DNA from: JBOFLG01 sp051657745
GTDB taxonomy: Bacteria > Actinomycetota > Actinomycetes > Actinomycetales > Dermatophilaceae
Direction: 5' to 3'
Length of the DNA: 23,399 nt
NCBI GenBank assembly: GCA_051657745.1
Contig: JBOFLG010000184.1
Location: 1 to 23,399, forward strand
Both the position numbers and the translations under genes were made by a program. The notes beneath the pieces were generated by a model. That model was not told the DNA's origin. It was given only the letters and a program-made list of their open reading frames with translations, and made no database searches. Shown here piece by piece: positions 14,930 to 22,079 of this stretch. Within the stretch, counting starts at the first letter, position 1. Each line of letters starts with the position of its first letter.

Positions 14930-15414
14930 CCGCGGCCACCGTCGCCGTCCTCGCCGGGTGCCCCGTGCCGACTCTCTGCCCGGCACCGCCCGATGGTGCA
15001 CCACCTCGGGGGTGGGCTGCGCTGGTCGAGCTCGGCCCGATCGTGCGCGCGGACGCCCGATGCGTGCGCGACGGGCGGCCCGCGGTCACCACCGTCCGCG
15101 ATGCCGCTACCGGGCGGGAGGAATGGCGCTGCGGCGCCTGCCCACCCGGGCCAGGTGAGTGGGGGCACCGCCTGGACTGGACCCCGACCCGGTACGACCC
15201 ACGCTTCCACCCCGACCACCACCACCGCTGCCTGCATACCCGCTGCCCCAGCTACACCCCGAACCAGGCCGGCACCCCGATCTCGGCGTCGGCGCTGCTC
15301 GACGAACGAGCCGCCGCGAACGGGAAGAACCGCGCACCGGTCCACGTCCGCCAAGCCGCCCGCGAAGCCCAAGAACGACGCAAGACCCAAGAGAAAGCAC
15401 TGAGGAAACGATGA
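14926..15414 (+). CDS. Cysteine-rich hypothetical protein, possible zinc binder
   Basis: A 162-residue protein with no family that I recognise. Cysteines occur in a CxxC pair (CGAC) and a C-x4-C pair (CLHTRC) with several histidines before it (HPDHHHRC), consistent with a zinc-ribbon or treble-clef site at about residues 65-112. The last 40 residues are very basic and helical (VHVRQAAREAQERRKTQEKA), likely nucleic-acid contacting. It is coupled to the helicase before (GTGA) and the methyltransferase after (ATGA). An adaptor that targets one of these enzymes to DNA is a reasonable guess only. Confidence 0.7.
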   Translation: MTAATVAVLAGCPVPTLCPAPPDGAPPRGWAALVELGPIVRADARCVRDGRPAVTTVRDAATGREEWRCGACPPGPGEWGHRLDWTPTRYDPRFHPDHHHRCLHTRCPSYTPNQAGTPISASALLDERAAANGKNRAPVHVRQAAREAQERRKTQEKALRKR

Positions 15415-16739
15415 CGCCCCCCCAATCTCGTGCCCGACGAGACGTGCCCGACGACCACGGCAACCACCAACGCGAGGTGGCCGAGCCGTACCACCGAGAC
15501 GACCGAGTCACCCTGCATCTGGGTGACTGCCTCGACGTGCTCGCTGACCTGCCGACAGATTCGGTCCACTCCGTCGTCACTGATCCTCCTTACAGCCTGG
15601 AGTTCATGGGGGCCGAGTGGGACCGCTTCCGGGTCGACGACCGCGCCGCGCGGTGGTCGGGGGGTAGCAGCGGCTCCGCCGGTCGCATCTCCACCTCAAG
15701 CCTCACCGGTTCCCCGCTGCCGGCCTACACCACGACCAGAACCACCTCGCAGTGCCTGACCTGCGGAAAGCGCGACGCCTTCCGCAACTCTCATCCGTGC
15801 GACGTGGACGGGATCGCCGAATGGTTCACGGTGCGCGTCGATGGCGTGCCGATGGAGATGCGTGCCTTCGGTGCGTGGGTGCAGGCATGGGCCGGTGAGT
15901 GCCTCCGGGTGCTCGTTCCCGGAGGTCACGTCGTCGCGTTCGGAGGGCCCCGGACCTGGCACCGGCTCGCGGTAGGTCTGGAGGAGGCAGGGTTCGACAT
16001 CCGCGACTCCCTGGCCTGGCTGTACGGGTCGGGGTTCCCCAAGTCGCTCGACGTGTCCAAAGCGATCGACAAGGCGGCCCTGATCCAGCAGGCGAACCAC
16101 GGCCCCGTCGCCGGCGCCGCCGGGAAATGGTCAGGCTGGGGCACCGCGCTCAAGCCCGGGTTCGAGCCGATCATGCTCGCCCGGAAACCGCTCGTGGGGA
16201 CCGTCGCTCAGAACGTGACCCGGCACGGCGCAGGCGGGCTCAACATCGACGCATCCCGGACCCCACCCACAGACCGCCCCGACCGCATCCCCAACCCGAG
16301 CAAGAGCGGCGACGGGGCCAAGGGACGTTGGCCAGTGAACGTCGTCCTCGACGAGGACCAGGCACGCAACCTCGACAACGCGTCCACGCCGTTCGGTGAA
16401 CCCGGAGCGTCACGCTTCTTCTACGTCCCCAAGGCCGGCACGAACGAACGTCCCCGCGTCGATGGCACCGCACACCCCACCGTGAAACCGCTTGCTCTCA
16501 TGCGCTGGCTGGTCCGACTCGTCACCCCGCCCGGCGGCACCGTGCTCGAGCCGTTCGCCGGTTCAGGAACCACGGTCGAGGCATGCCTCCTCGAAGACTT
16601 CCGCTGCATCGCCATCGAGAAATCCTCCGAGTACGCACCGCTTGTCATGGCTCGAATCCACCGGCAGCGCAACGCCGTTGAGGCGATCAAGCTCAACGGT
16701 GAGGACCTCGGCCTGTTCGGGATCGAGGAAGCATGTTGA
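15411..16739 (+). CDS. Site-specific DNA methyltransferase, beta-class (N4-cytosine/N6-adenine)
   Basis: A 442-residue amino-methyltransferase. The catalytic motif IV, VVTDPPYSLEF (DPPY at 58-61), precedes the S-adenosylmethionine-binding motif I, PFAGSGTTVEACLL (FAGSGTT at 382-388), the order that defines the beta class. HPTVKPLALMRWLVRL before motif I is also typical. Between them is a target-recognition region that includes a Cys/His insertion (QCLTCGKRDAFRNSHPCD). The enzyme would methylate the exocyclic amine of adenine or cytosine; DPPY favours adenine in many but not all members. I chose the ATG at 15411, with GAGGA upstream and an ATGA overlap; the frame is open further upstream, but there it is a shadow of the preceding gene. 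Confidence 0.92.
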   Translation: MTPPQSRARRDVPDDHGNHQREVAEPYHRDDRVTLHLGDCLDVLADLPTDSVHSVVTDPPYSLEFMGAEWDRFRVDDRAARWSGGSSGSAGRISTSSLTGSPLPAYTTTRTTSQCLTCGKRDAFRNSHPCDVDGIAEWFTVRVDGVPMEMRAFGAWVQAWAGECLRVLVPGGHVVAFGGPRTWHRLAVGLEEAGFDIRDSLAWLYGSGFPKSLDVSKAIDKAALIQQANHGPVAGAAGKWSGWGTALKPGFEPIMLARKPLVGTVAQNVTRHGAGGLNIDASRTPPTDRPDRIPNPSKSGDGAKGRWPVNVVLDEDQARNLDNASTPFGEPGASRFFYVPKAGTNERPRVDGTAHPTVKPLALMRWLVRLVTPPGGTVLEPFAGSGTTVEACLLEDFRCIAIEKSSEYAPLVMARIHRQRNAVEAIKLNGEDLGLFGIEEAC

Positions 16740-17530
16740 CCAGGCCCCTCCCTCCCATGACCGGGGCAGGCACGCCGGTCACCGCCGGGCGCCACCAGAC
16801 CAGGCGCGACCTGAGCGCTGCGCCGGTGAGCGACCAGCGGTTGCGGCGCCTGGCCGTGATGGCCAGTGGCGTAGTCGCGGTCGGTCTCCTGCCGGCCGGG
16901 TGCGTCTGGCCGGCACAGGTCAGCACTCCCCCACTCAGTAAGCCAACCGCGACCTCGAGCACGGCCTCGAGCACGAGCATGGGTCGGGTTTCGGTGCCGG
17001 GGTATGACCGGGATTGCGGCCGCGGCGGTGGGTGTTCGTTCGGTCCGGCGTGGTCCGACGACGTCGACGTCGAGGACGGCCACAACGGGTGCGACGCGCG
17101 CTCGGACCGGATGCGGCGTGACCTGCGCGACGTGAAGCTGAAGCCCGGCACCCGCGGGTGCGTCCCGCTCACCGGGACACTGCACGACCCGTACACCGGC
17201 GTCACCATCACCTACACCCGAGGCGAGCGTCCGGCACGGGTGAACGTCGACCACGTGGTGGCCCTAGCCGCTGGGTGGGATCTCGGGGCTGCGACCTGGA
17301 CGCTCGAGCGCCGGCGCAACTTCGCCAACGACCCCCGGAACCTCCTCACCGTCTCCGCAGCCGCGAACCTCAGCAAGGGCGACAAAACCCCTGCGGAGTG
17401 GATGCCGCCCACGCAGGCAGGGCGTTGCTCGTACGCGGCCCGCTACCTCGAGGTAGCCCAGGCATACGACATCACGATGCCCACCACCGACCAGCAAGCG
17501 CTGGACACGGCCCGGCGAGGCTGCCCATGA
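16733..17530 (+). CDS. Exported lipoprotein with HNH (DUF1524/GmrSD-like) nuclease domain
   Basis: The 265-residue product has a lipobox LLPAGC (C57) after a hydrophobic run (VMASGVVAVGLLPAGC), so it is probably exported and lipid-anchored. After a Ser/Thr-rich spacer, the C-terminal half has the HNH-type core VNVDHVVALAAGWDLGAATW (D173-H174) followed by RRRNFANDPRNLLTVSAAAN and LSKGDKTPAEW, close to secreted DUF1524 nucleases of actinobacteria. Conserved cysteine pairs (C85-C91 region) suggest disulfides outside the cell. The ATG at 16733 overlaps the methyltransferase stop by 7 bases and follows GAGGAAG; a GTG at 16826 would give a more usual 26-residue signal peptide. It may cut extracellular or incoming DNA, perhaps competing DNA during transfer. 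Confidence 0.85.
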   Translation: MLTRPLPPMTGAGTPVTAGRHQTRRDLSAAPVSDQRLRRLAVMASGVVAVGLLPAGCVWPAQVSTPPLSKPTATSSTASSTSMGRVSVPGYDRDCGRGGGCSFGPAWSDDVDVEDGHNGCDARSDRMRRDLRDVKLKPGTRGCVPLTGTLHDPYTGVTITYTRGERPARVNVDHVVALAAGWDLGAATWTLERRRNFANDPRNLLTVSAAANLSKGDKTPAEWMPPTQAGRCSYAARYLEVAQAYDITMPTTDQQALDTARRGCP

Positions 17531-17538
17531 ACAACGCA

Positions 17539-17606
17539 CGTGTCGCGTTATATCGGCACAGGAACGTTGCGCGGCCGCTATGCAGGCGCGATCAATCCGC
17601 GACACG
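17539..17606. repeat. Inverted 9-mer CGTGTCGCG / CGCGACACG, 50-bp spacing
   Basis: CGTGTCGCG at 17539-17547 and its exact complement at 17598-17606 flank a 50-base insert containing TTATATC and a NotI-like GCGGCCGC. They lie in the 124-base gap between the HNH gene and the next small gene. The same half-site forms the hairpin at 10570-10595. Confidence 0.5.
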
Positions 17607-17654
17607 CCGGACCGGTACCAGTACCCCACCTCCTGGGTCCGACAGGATTACCCC

Positions 17655-17891
17655 ATGAGCGCACAGCCAGTTCTCGCCCCAGCCGTACCCGCGCTGCCTG
17701 GTGGCCAACGTCGCGAATGCGCCTACCGCTTGGATCTGAGCAGGGAGGCGCGAGCCGACATCGGGCGCAGGGCCGCAGCCGAAGGGCTGTCCGTGCAGAA
17801 GTTCATCGAGAAGTGCATCTGGGGCCAGCCTCTGCCCGATGCGCCCAACACCTTCTTCCGGCAGGCGGAGGTACTCCCTCTCGACCAGTAG
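17655..17891 (+). CDS. Small ribbon-helix-helix-like protein
   Basis: A 78-residue protein. After a Pro/Ala-rich N-terminus, residues about 24-60 read YRLDLSREARADIGRRAAAE then GLSVQKFIEKCIWG, a strand followed by two helices in the manner of ribbon-helix-helix DNA-binding proteins (the plasmid CopG/ParG/Arc type). The ATG at 17655 has AGGA about 9 bases upstream; an ATG at 17580 in the same frame would add 25 residues but has no ribosome-binding site. Position just before rep suggests copy-number or partition control, as inference. Two hairpins follow its stop. Confidence 0.6.
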   Translation: MSAQPVLAPAVPALPGGQRRECAYRLDLSREARADIGRRAAAEGLSVQKFIEKCIWGQPLPDAPNTFFRQAEVLPLDQ

Positions 17892-17896
17892 CACCC

Positions 17897-17948
17897 TCAG
17901 GGCATGGCCCTGACATAGCGAAACGGCCGGTGCTATCAACACCGACCG
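17897..17948 (+). terminator. Tandem hairpins, possible terminator or attenuator before rep
   Basis: TCAGGGC-ATG-GCCCTGA (17897-17913, perfect 7-bp arms, 3-base loop) is followed by CGGCCGGTG/CACCGACCG (17924-17948, one mismatch, 7-base loop) and then CTTCTAG. Both lie between the small gene and the rep operon. T-runs are weak, so read-through control is as likely as full termination. Confidence 0.45.
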
Positions 17949-17999
17949 CTTCTAGCGAAATGACTCCACCCAAGGCTAATAGGAGGGAGGGGCTTCGCC

Positions 18000-18242
18000 T
18001 TGCCTGTCACCAGGATAGCGACCCCGCATGACATCTGGAAGCAGATCCCACATCGTGTCCCCGCACGCTCGTATGCGGGCCTGTCGTCGAGTGCGGCGTG
18101 GGCGTTGGACCACATCACTCACTGTCCTGCGTGTGGGGCGTGGGAGATGGTCACCGATGCTGAACTGAACCGCCGGGGGGCTCCGGGGTGGGTGCCACCG
18201 GCGTGGTGTGTGCACGTCCCTGCCTCTCGGGTCGTGTCATGA
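18000..18242 (+). CDS. Small hypothetical protein upstream of rep (TTG start)
   Basis: An 80-residue frame with good codon bias, starting at TTG 18000 behind a strong AGGAGGGAGG (17981-17990, 9 bases away). No ATG occurs at a sensible place. It includes HDIWKQIPHRVPARSYAGLS, then THCPACGAW with a CxxC pair, and PPAWCVHVP, so it may bind zinc. It is coupled to the rep-like gene by an ATGA overlap, the usual arrangement for a replication accessory or regulator. No family recognised. Confidence 0.65.
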   Translation: MPVTRIATPHDIWKQIPHRVPARSYAGLSSSAAWALDHITHCPACGAWEMVTDAELNRRGAPGWVPPAWCVHVPASRVVS

Positions 18243-20017
18243 GCCCGGCGAAGTCGGTCCTCGACAGCGACGCTCGGCACTCGGACGCGTCGTCGGCGGC
18301 GTTGGGTCGGTGGCGGGACCGGGCCGCCGCGATCGCCGCCACCAAGGCCCGTACCGCTCGGGACCCAATGGGCACCACGGTCGCGTCGAGTTGGCGGGCC
18401 CGGCCCAGCGCACCGCGGGCGGTTGTTGAGTCGATCCCTGGTGCTGTCGAGTCTCGGGCCCGGTTGCGGGTGACCAACGTCGAGCAGGCCGGCTGCTACG
18501 CCGGCGTCCGTTCCTGGACTTCTCGTGAGCACTGGCTCGCGGGGCAGCGGCTGTACCTGCGCCACCACCCGCAGGCGTTGACCACGCCCGGGGTGCGGGA
18601 CACCGTCTCCTCGGAGACGTACATGACGGTGATCGGCCTGACCGCGGACGCGGCCGAGGCCTCGACCGGGCGCGGCATCCGCGCCCACAAGGCCGCGATC
18701 GCGGCCGCCGCGCACTGCTCCCCCGACACTGTGCAGCGGGTCTGGCGGATCGCGACCTGCCGCCTCGGGGTCCTGGTCGACGTCGCCCGCGGCCGGCCGC
18801 TGACCATGCCCGAACGCAACCAGGTCCGGCACGGCCCGCGGATGGACGACGGAACCCGCGCCCGGCAGCGTGGTGTCACCCCGTTGCGGGCTGCGCACAC
18901 CCCCGAATGGCTGCACCAGTGGTCCCTGATGGCCAAGCCGGCCCTAGACGGCCTTCACAGCCCCGAACACGACCCGACCCTCACCGACCCCGAGGGCGCC
19001 ACTCCCCGCCCCACACAGGCCCGCACAGGCGCCGCGACGGGGCAACCTGTGGATATCGCATCCCCACCCCGTAGGGCCACTGCTAGCCGCGAAACCGGCA
19101 GCGAGAAATCCTCACCTTGTCGGCAAGACACCGTCTCGCTGCGCTCGACGAAGCGGACGCGCTCCGCGCGAAGCCTGGAAGAGGCCGGCCTGGCCGCTCG
19201 GGGCCGGCCAGCACGAGCCAGGAAGCGCCTGGTCGGTGAACGTCTCGCCCGTGACCTCGCCCAGATCGCGCCCTGGGGCATGCAGATCTCCCCCAGACGC
19301 TGCGCACCAGCCCTCGCTCCCTACGAGCTCGCCGGCTGGACCGCCCACCTCTGGCTCGAAGTCGCCCAACAAGTCCTGACCGACCGGTACGGCGGCCACT
19401 GGCACCCACCCCAGGTGATCGCCTCCCCCCACGGCTGGATCCGCTGGCTCACCTCATGGATGGTCCCCGACGCTCCCGGACCCCTCCAACCCTGCAACCG
19501 ACCCGACTGCGACGGCCACGGCTGGATCCCCACCACCGACGGCCACACCATCACCCGCTGCCCCGACTGCCCCCCCGGCATCCGCGCCCAAGAACCCACC
19601 CCCGACGAACTCCTCAGAATCGACCACCCCGACGATGGCGGCGACCTCGACGAGGTGTCGCGCCCGCCCGACCACGACGACTCTGCCGTCGGGGTCGACG
19701 ATGTGTCGTCGGCCCGCTCGCGCCGGTCGACGGCGTCGAGGGACCGGGGACCAACGGCCCCATCGACGACGAAGACCAGGCCGACCTACTCGACATCGAC
19801 CAACGCCTGCGCGTATACGCAGACCTCAACCTCACCCCCGACGACATCCGAGCCATCGACCCCCACGCCGCCAACACCCTCCGCAACCGCCCCTAACCCC
19901 CACGAACAGCCCCGCCTCGCGCGGGCGTGCGTACGCGCGCGTAGGAGCACCCTACCCAAACCCCGGAGCCCCCCGGGAGCCCCCCACAAAACCCCAGGTC
20001 AACCCCAGCGCCCCTAA
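18239..20017 (+). CDS. Plasmid replication initiator-like protein with helix-turn-helix; probable frameshift near 3' end
   Basis: The open frame codes 609 residues. Residues about 148-190 form a helix-turn-helix (HKAAIAAAAHCSPDTVQRVW, then RLGVLVDVARGRPLT) like that in replication proteins of actinomycete plasmids. A second domain at about 345-415 includes PYELAGWTAHLWLEVAQQVL, followed by paired cysteines CNRPDC and CPDC (about 418-445), a probable zinc site. After about residue 485 this frame turns into Ser/Thr/Pro repeats, while the -1 frame (to a TAA at 19894-19896) becomes clearly coding: DDEDQADLLDIDQRLRVYAD, then LNLTPDDIRAIDP. A single lost base between about 19691 and 19726 would explain this, and the true product would be about 552 residues. 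It sits directly upstream of the origin candidate and par locus. Rep identity is by domain style and context. Confidence 0.7.
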   Translation: MSPAKSVLDSDARHSDASSAALGRWRDRAAAIAATKARTARDPMGTTVASSWRARPSAPRAVVESIPGAVESRARLRVTNVEQAGCYAGVRSWTSREHWLAGQRLYLRHHPQALTTPGVRDTVSSETYMTVIGLTADAAEASTGRGIRAHKAAIAAAAHCSPDTVQRVWRIATCRLGVLVDVARGRPLTMPERNQVRHGPRMDDGTRARQRGVTPLRAAHTPEWLHQWSLMAKPALDGLHSPEHDPTLTDPEGATPRPTQARTGAATGQPVDIASPPRRATASRETGSEKSSPCRQDTVSLRSTKRTRSARSLEEAGLAARGRPARARKRLVGERLARDLAQIAPWGMQISPRRCAPALAPYELAGWTAHLWLEVAQQVLTDRYGGHWHPPQVIASPHGWIRWLTSWMVPDAPGPLQPCNRPDCDGHGWIPTTDGHTITRCPDCPPGIRAQEPTPDELLRIDHPDDGGDLDEVSRPPDHDDSAVGVDDVSSARSRRSTASRDRGPTAPSTTKTRPTYSTSTNACAYTQTSTSPPTTSEPSTPTPPTPSATAPNPHEQPRLARACVRARRSTLPKPRSPPGAPHKTPGQPQRP

Positions 20018-20068
20018 GGGCGCCCACGGGAGCCCCCAGGGGCGCCCGCTCCCCAACCCGGAGCCCCC
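19965..20068. repeat. Four copies of GGAGCCCCC (iteron-like)
   Basis: GGAGCCCCC occurs at 19965, 19976, 20029 and 20060, all in the same orientation. GCGCCC-CTAA-GGGCGC, a 6-bp-arm palindrome, lies between copies 2 and 3 (20008-20023). If the frameshift reading of rep is right, all of this is non-coding and immediately follows the gene. Confidence 0.5.
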
Positions 20069-20497
20069 ACTCCGCCAACCCCATCCTCGACTGCCAAGAA
20101 CAGCCCCGCTCCCCGCACCCAACAACGACAAACAGACGGGCCTCCGACAGCCCCACCCCGACGACCACCTGCGAACCGTCGAACTAGTCGACGATGGGCC
20201 GACCGTCGACCAACCTCGACACCCATCCGCCCAACTGTCGACCTCGACGACCTGACGGCGAGGTCGCCCACGCACCCCGACGCCGACGGCCTCGACGCTC
20301 GACCAACGGCGTCGACCCCGCTCGAGCAGGGTCGACGACAGGCGACTCCAGACCCGGCCGACGGTCACGAGCAAACCAGGCCGGACCACCTACCCCGACG
20401 AATCGACGACCAACCGTCGACCCGGTCGAGGTCGCCCCCCCGACGGACGACCAGAGACCGACGGCCGCTTCCTCGAACTCGTGAGCCCCAGACGGTC
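20018..20497. other. Repeat-rich non-coding region, candidate origin or transfer site
   Basis: No convincing gene lies here on either strand. From about 20170 to 20440 the sequence is crowded with TCGAC/GTCGA motifs, including three ACCGTCGA octamers in the same orientation (20175-20182, 20202-20209, 20413-20420) and short inverted pairs such as GTCGACCCCGCTCGAGCAGG (20312-20331) followed by GTCGAC. Position between rep and parB is classic for an origin of replication. A recognition region (clt) for the FtsK/TraB-like motor is the alternative. Neither is proven. Confidence 0.45.
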
Positions 20498-20524
20498 GGG
20501 GGTGATTCGTGACGAATCACCCCC
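20498..20524. promoter_or_regulatory. parS-like palindrome, copy 1
   Basis: The core GTGATTCG-TGA-CGAATCAC (20502-20520) is extended by G and C runs into a 27-base palindrome with 13-bp arms and one central base. It lies just upstream of the parB promoter, so ParB bound here could also repress its own operon. An exact copy is at 23095-23121. Confidence 0.8.
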
Positions 20525-20535
20525 TCGCAGCGGGC

Positions 20536-20578
20536 TTGACCCCTTGCGACCCATGGCATTACTAGAAATACTAGAAAT
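20536..20578 (+). promoter_or_regulatory. Putative parBA promoter with tandem ACTAGAAAT repeat
   Basis: TTGACC (20536-20541) is a good -35, and TACTAG (20560-20565) lies 18 bases downstream as a -10. The 9-mer ACTAGAAAT is directly repeated at 20561-20569 and 20570-20578 in a locally AT-rich patch, unusual for this DNA. This places transcription start just before the parB ribosome-binding site. Confidence 0.5.
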
Positions 20579-20603
20579 CACCGACGACGCATGGAGGCAA
20601 GGC

Positions 20604-22079
20604 ATGGCAGCGACCAGTAAGCGGGCCAACACAGGCATGGTGTCCAACCCACTGACCCGACCGGCAACATCAAAGGGTGGGTCAGTGATCTCCGCGCTAC
20701 GGGCTCGCACTGCCGACGCCCGTACTGCTGACGCCCGCACGGTGCAGGTCGAGGAGATCCAGCCGAACCCGGACAACCCAACTAGCCGGAGCGCAGTGGG
20801 GGAGGAGTTCGTCGCCTCGATCCGGTCGGTAGGAGTGATCCAAGACTTGCTGCTGGTCCCCCTTGAAGCATGGCGACGTACCCACCCACAACACGACGAG
20901 CAGTTGACTGCCGCCCCCTATGTCGCTTTGGCCGGGAACCGGCGCCTGGCCGGCGCAGTTCTTGCTGGACGGACCGAGGTGCCGGCCAGGATCAGGGAAG
21001 ATCTCGACGCTCTCGACGCCGACAGCGTGATGCTGCACGAGAACTTGCACCGCGCCGAGTTGGCCCCGACCCACGAAGCGCTGGCTTACCAGCGGATGAT
21101 CGACCTGCACAGCATGAGCCAGCGCGCCCTCGCTGCGCACACCGGGATCTCGCAGGCTCAGATCAGCAAGAAGTTGCGCCTTCTCGCCCTTCCTGAGGCG
21201 GTTCGTGACCTCGTCGACGCTGGCCTCGTCGGGGTCGAGACGTCCCTGGAACTGCTCGCTGAGGACGACGAGGTCCAGGCGATCGTGGCCGGCCGGGTGG
21301 CCGAAGACGAGTCGGTCGTGGACCGGGGGAGTTTCGGGCGGTTCATCGTCGAGGCCAGAGTCGAGTCCCGCCGAGCAGCCCTGACCGCAGCGGCGCGAGA
21401 GCAAGCAAGCGAACGATCAGCCGAGTACGTCGATGACGTCCGGGGCCGTCTCGGCGCCCGCTACTCCGACCAGCAACTGCGCACCGATCAGGAGATCGCC
21501 GCCGCGCAGCAAGACGGCACTCTCGTCGTCAGCCCTTTGGTTGGCTGGGGCGGCGACGGCAAGGTCGGGTTCTTCACCACCACAAAACCAGCCGCTGATC
21601 CTGTCTCGGACCACGAAGCCGAGGAGCGACGCAACGCCCGGGAACGCAGGAAGGCGACCGCCGCGCGCACCGAGTTCCTCAGGGCCACCATCACCAACCG
21701 GGAGAGCGCCGCGCAGATGCGCGCCACAGTCGCCGCTCATGCACTCACCGGCGCCGGCTACAACTCCGACAGCTCCCGCGTAATCATCGACCTACTCCGT
21801 GTCGGCGGCGTCATCGGCGCCGACGAAGAGGCTATGTATTACGACCTCCCACGACGACTCGCGCAGCTCCCCGCCGGCGAGCACATGGCGGCCGCGTGGC
21901 TCGTCGCGCTCGGCGCCACCGAGCAGGACACCCGAGACCAGTACCTGACCCACCCAGGACCGTTGACCGTCCAGTATTACGACTGGCTCATCAGCCGCGG
22001 CTACCAGCCGACCGAGTGGGAACAAGACCAACTCGATGCCGGCCGGGCGGCCACCACACAGGAGGCAAGCCATGAGTGA
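20604..22079 (+). CDS. parB: ParB-like partition protein
   Basis: A 491-residue ParB-family CTPase and centromere-binding protein. Box I-like LAGNRRLAGAVLAG (109-122) and box II SVMLHENLHRAELAPTHEAL (141-160) form the CTP-binding pocket, with GNRR in place of the usual GERR. The helix-turn-helix MSQRALAAHTGISQAQISKK (171-190) would bind parS. About 290 further residues follow, longer than chromosomal ParB, with a charged helical section and a C-terminal domain ending TVQYYDWLISRGYQPTEWEQ. I chose the ATG at 20604, with GGAGG 6 bases upstream; the in-frame ATG at 20553 has no ribosome-binding site and overlaps the promoter. It precedes parA and overlaps it by 8 bases. Confidence 0.88.
   Translation: MAATSKRANTGMVSNPLTRPATSKGGSVISALRARTADARTADARTVQVEEIQPNPDNPTSRSAVGEEFVASIRSVGVIQDLLLVPLEAWRRTHPQHDEQLTAAPYVALAGNRRLAGAVLAGRTEVPARIREDLDALDADSVMLHENLHRAELAPTHEALAYQRMIDLHSMSQRALAAHTGISQAQISKKLRLLALPEAVRDLVDAGLVGVETSLELLAEDDEVQAIVAGRVAEDESVVDRGSFGRFIVEARVESRRAALTAAAREQASERSAEYVDDVRGRLGARYSDQQLRTDQEIAAAQQDGTLVVSPLVGWGGDGKVGFFTTTKPAADPVSDHEAEERRNARERRKATAARTEFLRATITNRESAAQMRATVAAHALTGAGYNSDSSRVIIDLLRVGGVIGADEEAMYYDLPRRLAQLPAGEHMAAAWLVALGATEQDTRDQYLTHPGPLTVQYYDWLISRGYQPTEWEQDQLDAGRAATTQEASHE

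Noticed and set aside
17527..17658. Short frame beginning with an ATGA overlap after the HNH gene
   Set aside because: It has only 43 codons of Arg/Thr/Pro-rich sequence, spans the inverted repeat and shows no domain; the overlap is probably chance.
20194..20484. Plus-strand open frame between rep and parB
   Set aside because: The product is low-complexity Arg/Pro/Thr sequence produced by the TCGAC-rich repeats, with no ribosome-binding site.
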